From NCBI GenBank assembly GCA_016934095.1, contig JAFGTO010000178.1, positions 1-11,409 of the forward strand: DNA of 11,409 bases, read 5' to 3'. A model generated the notes under the pieces. That model saw only the letters and a list, made by a program, of their open reading frames with translations. It searched no databases and was not told where the DNA came from. Made by a program: the position numbers and the translations under genes. Below, piece after piece: positions 6,939-11,409 of the stretch. This stretch comes from Candidatus Glassiibacteriota bacterium. Lineage in GTDB: Bacteria > Gemmatimonadota > Glassbacteria > GWA2-58-10. Position 1 is the first letter of the stretch. The number at the start of each line of letters is the position of its first letter.

Positions 6939-6967
6939 AATATAATAATGACGGCGGCGGAAGTCAA
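6939..6967 (-). promoter_or_regulatory. sigma70-type promoter of perR-katA
   Basis: On the minus strand TTGACT (-35, 6962-6967) and TATATT (-10, 6939-6944) are separated by exactly 17 nt. Each matches consensus at five of six positions. The predicted start near 6932 is at the edge of the PerR-like box, a layout that fits repression. Confidence 0.75.
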
Positions 6968-7009
6968 CCCCTGAAAGTGAGAAAACGGTGTTTTTTTGAT
7001 GAGTGCCGC

Positions 7010-7027
7010 CGGTCGTTCCCCGGCCGG
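7010..7027. repeat. GC-rich hairpin in the perR/rbsA divergent region
   Basis: GCCGGTCG pairs with CGGCCGGC across a 5-nt loop, with one T:G position. There is no T-run on either side, so it is not a terminator. It sits between the two divergent promoters and contains the recurring word CCCCGGCCGG (7018-7027). Confidence 0.4.
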
Positions 7028-7052
7028 CGACAGTGCCGGCTGCGATTTGCCT

Positions 7053-7081
7053 TTGACATCCGGCGGCTGCGTAATTATCAT
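7053..7081 (+). promoter_or_regulatory. sigma70-type promoter of the sugar ABC importer operon
   Basis: A perfect TTGACA (7053-7058) and TATCAT (7076-7081, five of six) are separated by 17 nt. Transcription would start near 7088, giving a leader of about 107 nt that contains the hairpin at 7118-7146. Confidence 0.78.
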
Positions 7082-7117
7082 ACACCACCTGCGGCACGGT
7101 AATCCTGATTTCCTTTC

Positions 7118-7146
7118 GGGTCGTTGATGTCTTTTTTCAACGGCCC
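7118..7146 (+). promoter_or_regulatory. Leader hairpin, copy A (before the importer operon)
   Basis: GGGTCGTTGA (7118-7127) pairs with TCAACGGCCC (7137-7146) across a 9-nt T-rich loop. The stem is 10 bp with one G:U pair in RNA. The arms, plus TTC before and TC after, are identical to a second copy on the minus strand at 11305-11332. There is no T-run after the stem, so it is not a simple terminator. It could be an RNA regulatory structure or a dyad operator. It matches no riboswitch class that I recognise. Confidence 0.6.
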
Positions 7147-7194
7147 TCTGGAATATGTACCGGCACACGGCTTCAACACAAAAGGTTTTTTCGC

Positions 7195-8757
7195 ATGAGC
7201 CAGATTGGTCCCGGTTCGCCCGCACGCTCTCCGGAGCGGCTGCTGCTGATGGAGGACATCGTCAAGAGCTTCTCCGGGGTGCGGGTGCTTGACAGCGTGC
7301 GGTTCGAGCTCCTGGCGGGCGAGGTCCACGTGCTGGCCGGGGAGAACGGCGCGGGCAAGAGCACGCTGATCAAGATCCTCTCGGGCGCCTACAGCGACTA
7401 CCAGGGGACTATCCGGCTCGGAGAGCGGACGGTAAACTTCAGGTCGCCCCAGGAGGCGCTGGCGAACGGGATCTCGGTGATCTACCAGGAAATCTCGCTT
7501 GTCGGGCCGATGAGCGTGGCGGACAACATCTTCCTGGGCCGCGAAACTGTCCGGGCGGCCGGCTGGCTGGCCCCCAAAGTGCAGCAGCAGGAAGCCCGGA
7601 GGCTGCTGGAGGAGCTGGGCCTCGAGGTGGATGTAACCCGCCCGGTTGAGGAATACCCGGTCTCCGTGCAGCAGATGGTCGAGATCGTCAAAGCGCTGTC
7701 TTACGACTCCCAGATCATCGTGATGGACGAGCCGACCAGCAGCCTGACCGAACCGGAGGTGGAGCGGCTGTTTGCGATCATCGGCGTCCTCAAGCAAAGG
7801 GGCTGCGGGATCATCTACATCTCGCACAAGATGGAGGAGATCTACCGCATAGCCGACCGGATAACCGTGCTGCGGGACGGCAGGTACGTGGGCACCCGGG
7901 CGGCTGCGGAGCTGCCCCAGGCGGAGCTTATCCGCTGGATGGTCGGCCGGGAGATAAGCCAGCAGTTTCCCCGGCGGGATTTCTCCGGGGGGCCGGTAAT
8001 ACTGAAAGTGGAGCACCTCACCGTGCCCGGCGGCAAAGGGGCCGCGCACCCGCTGGTGGATGACGTCTCTTTCGAGGTCCGCGCCGGAGAGATACTGGGC
8101 CTGGCCGGCCTGCAGGGCTCTGGCAACAGCGATCTGCTGAACGGGCTTTTCGGCACTTTCGGCGCCACGGTCAGGGGAAGTGTCAGCCTGGAGGGCCGGC
8201 CTTTCGAGGTCCGCTCACCCGCGCATTCCATCGACCGCTCGCTGGCCCTGCTCACCAACGACCGCAAGGCCAACGGGATGGTACCGCAGATGAGTATCAG
8301 CCATAACCTGACCCTGGCCTCGCTGGAAAAGTTCTCCGCCCTGGGCTGGATCGAATCCGCAAAAGAGATTCAAGCCGGCAGGAACAGGATGGAATCGCTC
8401 AGGATCAAGGCGGCTTCCCTCTTCCAGGAAGTGGGCACTCTCTCCGGCGGCAACCAGCAGAAAGTGATCCTGGGCAAATGGCTGGAGACCGGTCCCAGGG
8501 TATTGTTCCTGGATGAGCCGACCCGGGGGGTGGACGTGGCGGTGAAGCACGAGATCTACGAGCTGATGAACCAGTGGACCGCCGCCGGCTGCGCGATCCT
8601 GCTGATCACCTCGGAAATGCCCGAGCTGCTGGCCATGGCTGACCGGATCCTGGTGATGTACCGGGGCAGGGTGAGCGCCGAGCTCGACCGCCGGCAGGCC
8701 ACCCAGGAGAAGATCCTCCAGGCGGCGATGGGCGAAACGTCAGTGAGGCAAACATGA
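7195..8757 (+). CDS. Sugar ABC transporter ATP-binding protein, two NBDs (RbsA/MglA/XylG family)
   Basis: A 520-residue cytoplasmic ATPase that powers monosaccharide import. The first nucleotide-binding domain has Walker A GENGAGKST (49-57) and Walker B VMDEPTSSL (D178/E179). The second has the lysine-less P-loop GLQGSGNSD normal for this family, an intact LSGGNQQK signature (416-423) and LFLDEPTRGVD (D440/E441). The first domain's signature is altered: YPVSVQQMVEI stands where relatives have forms such as LSIGDQQMVEI. The start has AAAGG upstream behind a T-rich gap. An alternative Met at 7249 lies before the first conserved strand, but the upstream start fits better. The last codons overlap the permease start (ATGA), showing translational coupling. 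The substrate cannot be read from the ATPase. Confidence 0.94.
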   Translation: MSQIGPGSPARSPERLLLMEDIVKSFSGVRVLDSVRFELLAGEVHVLAGENGAGKSTLIKILSGAYSDYQGTIRLGERTVNFRSPQEALANGISVIYQEISLVGPMSVADNIFLGRETVRAAGWLAPKVQQQEARRLLEELGLEVDVTRPVEEYPVSVQQMVEIVKALSYDSQIIVMDEPTSSLTEPEVERLFAIIGVLKQRGCGIIYISHKMEEIYRIADRITVLRDGRYVGTRAAAELPQAELIRWMVGREISQQFPRRDFSGGPVILKVEHLTVPGGKGAAHPLVDDVSFEVRAGEILGLAGLQGSGNSDLLNGLFGTFGATVRGSVSLEGRPFEVRSPAHSIDRSLALLTNDRKANGMVPQMSISHNLTLASLEKFSALGWIESAKEIQAGRNRMESLRIKAASLFQEVGTLSGGNQQKVILGKWLETGPRVLFLDEPTRGVDVAVKHEIYELMNQWTAAGCAILLITSEMPELLAMADRILVMYRGRVSAELDRRQATQEKILQAAMGETSVRQT

Positions 8758-9767
8758 ACGGACAAATCTCACCCGGCCCGGAGAATTCAAAGCTGGCCCG
8801 GCTTTTTCGCTCCCCCACGGTGAGGGCGCTGCTCTCCCTGCTGGTGGTGGTCCTGCTGGGACTGGTTTTCAATGCCGAGGGGGCTTTTTTCAAGTGGGGG
8901 ACCCACCGCGACATGCTGAGGCAGGTCTCGGTTTTCGGCATCCTGGCCTGCGGGATGACCCTGGTCATCATCACCTCGGGCATAGACCTTTCGGTGGGCA
9001 GCGTGCTCGGCCTGACCGCGGTGCTCTTTTCCCTTTTCAGCATCCACCTGGGCTGGTGGCCCTGGCTGACAGTGGTGGCCTGTTTCGCGGCCGGCGCGGC
9101 CTGCGGGGCTGCCTCAGGAGCGCTGATCGCGCGCTTCAACATCCAGCCTTTCATCGCCACCCTGGCCATGATGGTATTTGCCCGGGGCCTGGCCAAGTTC
9201 GTCTCAGGCGGGCAGAAAATCTCCACCGCGGTCATGCAGCCGGATGGCACCTACCAGTACGTGGAGGTGCCCCGGATTTTCGACCTGCTCAATGCCAGGA
9301 TCTTAGGTGAAAACCTGACCGTGGTAACCCTGATCATGCTGGTATGCGTGGCGGGCTGTTACCTGGTGCTGGCCAAGCTGCGCTGGGGCCGCTATTTTTA
9401 TGCGGTCGGCGGCAATGAGGAAGCCGCTAGGCTGTCCGGGGTGCCGGTGGCTGCGGTCAAGGTGCTGGCCTACGGCCTGAGCGGGTTTTTCTGCGCCCTG
9501 GCCGGGATCTGCCAGGCCGCCCAGGAGCTGCAGGGAGACCCAGAGGCCGGGATGGCCTACGAGCTGACCGCCATCGCCATCGTGGTCATCGGCGGGACCA
9601 GCTTGCGCGGCGGCCGGGGCACTATCTGGCTCACCCTGCTGGGCACCATGACTATCGGCTACCTGGAGAAGATCCTCAGCATCAACGCCGTGGGCGAGGC
9701 CAGCCGGTTGATGCTGACCGGGATGATCATCATCGTTGCGGTCCTGTTCCAGAAACGGGAGAGCTAA
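8754..9767 (+). CDS. Sugar ABC transporter permease (RbsC/BPD_transp_2 family)
   Basis: A 337-residue inner-membrane protein forming the channel of the importer, probably as a homodimer. It has many hydrophobic segments, the first at about residues 25-40. The family hallmark SGIDLSVGS is at 75-83, and the conserved GGTSLRGGRGT loop lies in the C-terminal third before the last membrane spans. The ATG overlaps the ATPase stop by four bases, so the two are translationally coupled. The binding-protein gene follows after 24 nt. The length is typical of RbsC-type permeases. No truncation or frame change is seen. Confidence 0.94.
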   Translation: MNGQISPGPENSKLARLFRSPTVRALLSLLVVVLLGLVFNAEGAFFKWGTHRDMLRQVSVFGILACGMTLVIITSGIDLSVGSVLGLTAVLFSLFSIHLGWWPWLTVVACFAAGAACGAASGALIARFNIQPFIATLAMMVFARGLAKFVSGGQKISTAVMQPDGTYQYVEVPRIFDLLNARILGENLTVVTLIMLVCVAGCYLVLAKLRWGRYFYAVGGNEEAARLSGVPVAAVKVLAYGLSGFFCALAGICQAAQELQGDPEAGMAYELTAIAIVVIGGTSLRGGRGTIWLTLLGTMTIGYLEKILSINAVGEASRLMLTGMIIIVAVLFQKRES

Positions 9768-9791
9768 CTTCAATCATCAGGAGGAAAGTCC

Positions 9792-10751
9792 ATGAAAAAA
9801 CTCGCCGGACTGCCCGCCCTGGCGGTGCTCTCTGCATTGTCTGTGGCGGCGCTTGGTTGTTCCAGCAAGGAGAAAGCCTCGCAGCAGGAGGAGGGGCCGC
9901 GGTGGACCATCGGGATGAGCCAATGCAACCTCGGCGAGCCCTGGAGGGTCCAGATGAACGCAGATATCAGGAAAGCGGCCGAGGCGCATCCGGAGCTGCG
10001 GGTGGTTTTCAAGGACGCCCAGAACGACAACCTGCGCCAGCGCTCCCACGTGGAGGAGTATGTCAGGACCGGCGTGGACCTGATTATCATCTCGCCCAAA
10101 GAGGCCGCCCCGCTGACCCAGCCGGTGGCGGATGCCTACGGCAGGGGGATCCCGGTGATCGTGCTCGACCGCCGGGTGCTGGGAGACCGCTACACCTGCT
10201 TCATCGGGGCGGACAACAAGCGGATCGGCAGGGCCGCGGGCCGCTGGATCGCGGAAAGGCTGGGCGGGTCCGGCAGGGTGGTCGAGCTCAAGGGGCTGAT
10301 GACTTCCACCCCGGGCCAGGACCGCCACTCGGGGTTTGTCGGGGGGATCAGGGGCTCGCAGGTCGAGGTCATTTTCGAGGCGGACATGAAATGGCTCGAG
10401 CCTAACGCGCGCCAGGAGATGGAATCGGCCCTGGCCCGCTTCGAGGATATCGACCTGGTGTACGCCCACAACGACCCCGGAGCGCACGGGGCGTACCTGG
10501 CGGCCAAGGCTGCCGGCCGCGAGCAGGAGATAATCTTCGTGGGAATCGACGGGCTGCCGCAGGAAGGCCAGATCTATGTCAAACAGGGGCTGCTGGAAGC
10601 CAGCTTCGAGTACCCCACCGGCGGCAAAGAGGCGGTTGAGACCGCGCTCGAAATCCTCAGCGGACAGGAAGTACCCAGGGAGATCACCCTGTCATCCAGG
10701 GTCTTTACCACTGCGAACGTCGAACAGGGCGGCGAGTGGCTCGAGCAGTGA
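9792..10751 (+). CDS. Sugar-binding lipoprotein of the ABC importer (periplasmic-binding-protein type 4, YtfQ/RbsB-like)
   Basis: A 319-residue extracytoplasmic binding protein that delivers a sugar to the permease. The first 22 residues form a lipoprotein signal with a lipobox ending LGC; Cys23 would be lipidated, followed by SSKEK. The mature part has the two-lobe ribose-binding fold: a TIGMSQCNLGEPWR opening strand, TGVDLIIISP, IPVIVLDRR and DLVYAHNDPGAHG. The VYAHND region and the opening strand are closest, by eye, to galactofuranose-binding YtfQ, but pentoses or hexoses are equally possible. GAGGA is nine bases before the ATG. Being last in the operon (ATPase, permease, binding protein) is less common than binding protein first. 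The final base of the stop codon is also the first base of a palindromic element. Confidence 0.92.
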   Translation: MKKLAGLPALAVLSALSVAALGCSSKEKASQQEEGPRWTIGMSQCNLGEPWRVQMNADIRKAAEAHPELRVVFKDAQNDNLRQRSHVEEYVRTGVDLIIISPKEAAPLTQPVADAYGRGIPVIVLDRRVLGDRYTCFIGADNKRIGRAAGRWIAERLGGSGRVVELKGLMTSTPGQDRHSGFVGGIRGSQVEVIFEADMKWLEPNARQEMESALARFEDIDLVYAHNDPGAHGAYLAAKAAGREQEIIFVGIDGLPQEGQIYVKQGLLEASFEYPTGGKEAVETALEILSGQEVPREITLSSRVFTTANVEQGGEWLEQ

Positions 10752-10789
10752 TACCAATTTTATGTCAAATGTATAGTATATGAATTTTT

Positions 10790-10838
10790 CGGGGGAAAGG
10801 AGAAGAACCTTTTCCAAAAGGTTTTCTCCTTTCCCCCG
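10790..10838. repeat. Long hairpin 1 within the palindromic element
   Basis: CGGGGGAAAGGAGAA and AACCTTTT pair with AAAAGGTT and TTCTCCTTTCCCCCG, giving about 23 bp with one bulged G and a 2-nt gap at the tip (CC, 10814-10815). No T-run follows on either strand, so it is not a canonical terminator. It would be a stable barrier in any transcript reading out of the importer operon. Confidence 0.75.
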
Positions 10839-10944
10839 TACCCCCATTTCTCTTTCCAAAACTTCTTATCTTGTTTTGGGAAAAAGATTTATTCCCGGTA
10901 AAAGCTTTATAAACGGGAGAAAAATTTTGGAAGGTAAGAGGGGG

Positions 10945-10993
10945 CCTGGGGGAGGGCGGAAACCTTTCTCAAAAGGTTTCCGCCCTCCCCCGG
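10945..10993. repeat. Long hairpin 2 within the palindromic element
   Basis: CC(T)GGGGGAGGGCGGAAA with CCTTT pairs with AAAGG and TTTCCGCCCTCCCCCGG, about 22 bp with one bulged T and a short CTCA loop. It is clearly related to hairpin 1 (same GGGGG...CCTTT...AAAGG...CCCCC plan). The stem bases that differ change on both arms together. Confidence 0.75.
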
Positions 10994-11059
10994 AAAAAGT
11001 CTATAAATTTTCATACCTTTGTCGTCAAATTGGTATGAGAAGGCTTTTAGCAAAGTCAG

Positions 11060-11093
11060 AAAAAAAGGCCGCTCCCTTGAGGGGGCGGCCTTT
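11060..11093 (-). terminator. Intrinsic terminator, strong on minus strand, weaker on plus
   Basis: GGCCGCTCCC (11067-11076) pairs with GGGGGCGGCC (11081-11090), with one G:T position and a 4-nt loop. On the minus strand the stem is followed by seven T (11066 to 11060), an excellent terminator 28 nt after the stop of the 29-residue ORF. On the plus strand only TTTCGCTT follows, so it may also weakly end transcripts from the importer operon. Confidence 0.87.
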
Positions 11094-11120
11094 CGCTTGG
11101 CTGCGGCGCCAGGCAGTGCC

Positions 11121-11210
11121 CTAGACCAGGGCGATCCCGATAAAGGTCAGGTATACTGCCAGGTTGGCTACCGCCTTGCCGAGGATCTTGATTGTTTCAT
11201 GGGTGGTCAT
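11121..11210 (-). CDS. Small hydrophobic protein, 29 residues, unrecognised
   Basis: A minus-strand ORF from ATG at 11210 to TAG at 11121-11123. GGAGG (11216-11220) lies five bases before the ATG, an ideal ribosome site. The first dozen residues are polar with Lys9 and Lys12. The last 13, LAVYLTFIGIALV, are strongly hydrophobic, so the product looks like a single-span membrane peptide with a short cytoplasmic head. It is followed by a strong terminator on its own strand and preceded by a leader with a promoter-like -35, a conserved hairpin and a tandem repeat. All this argues for a real gene. I do not recognise a family. It could be a small subunit or regulator of a membrane complex, a toxin-like peptide, or a leader peptide. 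Function is not assigned. Confidence 0.62.
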   Translation of the reverse strand: MTTHETIKILGKAVANLAVYLTFIGIALV

Positions 11211-11219
11211 CGTTGCCTC

Positions 11220-11251
11220 CGGGTTTGGTTCGTTTTCGGGTTTGGTTTGTT
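11220..11251. repeat. 15-nt tandem direct repeat in the leader of the small ORF
   Basis: CGGGTTTGGTTCGTT (11220-11234) and CGGGTTTGGTTTGTT (11237-11251) match at 14 of 15 positions and are separated by two bases, giving a 17-nt period. On the coding (minus) strand they read AACrAACCAAACCCG twice. The proximal copy ends at the ribosome-binding site, so a protein or RNA bound here could control translation or transcription. Confidence 0.65.
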
Positions 11252-11304
11252 GCTTTCAGTTGATTAGACGCCGACCCGGCCGGAACGGTTTCAAAATTTA
11301 TGGA

Positions 11305-11332
11305 GGGCCGTTGAAATAAACTTCAACGACCC
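11305..11332 (-). promoter_or_regulatory. Leader hairpin, copy B (before the small ORF)
   Basis: On the minus strand GGGTCGTTGA (11332 to 11323) pairs with TCAACGGCCC (11314 to 11305) across an 8-nt loop. Both arms are base-for-base the same as copy A at 7118-7146, including the G:U position. TTC before and TC after are also shared, while the loops differ. It lies 95 nt upstream of the small ORF's start. Confidence 0.62.
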
Positions 11333-11358
11333 GAAGCAAAATTTATTGCTTAGTTGGC

Positions 11359-11375
11359 TGTCAAGGGCAAGTCAA
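11359..11375 (-). promoter_or_regulatory. Candidate -35 elements for the small ORF
   Basis: On the minus strand TTGACT (11375 to 11370) and a perfect TTGACA (11364 to 11359) occur close together, followed by an AT-rich stretch (AATAAATTTT) just before the hairpin. No good -10 lies 16-18 nt from either, so the exact promoter is unclear. From 11376 to the window end I see nothing further. Confidence 0.35.
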
Positions 11376-11409
11376 GCTTTTCGAGGGCATTCCGCGCGCA
11401 GCACGATAC

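Larger units (their letters stand above)
10751..11036. repeat. MITE-like palindromic element with terminal inverted repeats
   Basis: The ends carry 24-bp inverted repeats (10751-10774 and 11013-11036), identical over the outer 10 bases (ATACCAATTT / AAATTGGTAT) and at 20 of 24 overall. A TA dinucleotide sits near each tip (10752-10753 and 11034-11035), which fits the TA duplications of IS630/mariner-type elements, though the palindromic ends make TA unavoidable. The 286 bp encode no transposase. Inside are two long hairpins and a central region with weaker inverted arms (10841-10861 against 10925-10944) around AAAGCTTT. Composition is more AT-rich than the flanks. It is most simply a non-autonomous mobile repeat or an intergenic palindromic unit. 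The frame 10780-11124 across it is spurious. Confidence 0.68.

Noticed and set aside
7118..7146. Known riboswitch or T-box before the importer operon
   Set aside because: A single short stem without any multi-helix junction or conserved riboswitch core.
7078..8049. 323-residue minus-strand frame opposite the ABC ATPase
   Set aside because: Antisense shadow; the plus-strand product has intact Walker motifs.
10790..10993. The two long hairpins as intrinsic terminators
   Set aside because: Neither stem is followed by a T-run on either strand, unlike the stems at 3759-3816 and 11060-11093.
10751..11036. CRISPR-like array because of repeated hairpins
   Set aside because: Only two imperfect units of different sequence, no regular spacers and no cas genes.
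10780..11124. 114-residue plus-strand frame across the palindromic element
   Set aside because: The sequence is built of inverted repeats and a terminator; no ribosome site and no family resemblance.

Overview
The window reads as chromosomal DNA from a GC-rich (about 60% by eye) Gram-negative bacterium of an uncultivated or poorly described lineage. Two neighbouring exported sugar-metabolism proteins carry twin-arginine (Tat) signals: a Gfo/Idh/MocA oxidoreductase and a fucose/arabinose-isomerase-like protein. That pairing is common in Planctomycetota, Lentisphaerota, Latescibacterota, Glassbacteria and similar groups. The phylum cannot be fixed from this sequence alone. There are no rRNA, tRNA, CRISPR, phage or transposase genes.

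Layout. (1) 1-1206, minus: the N-terminal 402 residues of a Tat-exported Gfo/Idh/MocA oxidoreductase that runs off the left edge; the long plus-strand frame over it is antisense. (2) 1465-1959, plus: dihydrofolate reductase. (3) 2091-3656, plus: a Tat-exported protein with the FucI/AraA fold, ended by a strong terminator at 3759-3816. (4) 3851-6894, all minus: an oxidative-stress block of peroxiredoxin, haem catalase and a PerR-type Fur regulator. Transcription runs perR to katA to prx. A well-formed promoter and a 19-bp Fur/PerR-like box lie directly before perR. (5) 7195-10751, plus: a ribose-type sugar ABC importer operon (two-domain ATPase, permease, lipoprotein binding protein) behind a TTGACA-17-TATCAT promoter. 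(6) 10751-11036: a 286-bp MITE-like element with 24-bp terminal inverted repeats and two related long hairpins, starting on the last base of the importer operon's stop codon. (7) 11121-11364, minus: what looks like a complete small transcription unit with a leader hairpin, a tandem repeat, a Shine-Dalgarno site, a 29-residue membrane-peptide ORF and a T7 terminator.

How the parts relate. Left and right blocks deal with carbohydrates (exported oxidoreductase and isomerase-like enzymes, sugar uptake); the centre deals with peroxide. The least explained signal is a hairpin with identical arms (GGGTCGTTGA / TCAACGGCCC, differing loops) that occurs twice: in the leader of the sugar importer operon and, on the other strand, in the leader of the 29-residue ORF. 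It may be a shared cis-regulatory element linking the two. Other unexplained items are the palindromic element behind the importer operon, the word CCCGGCCGG in four intergenic regions, and a 15-nt tandem repeat just before the small ORF.
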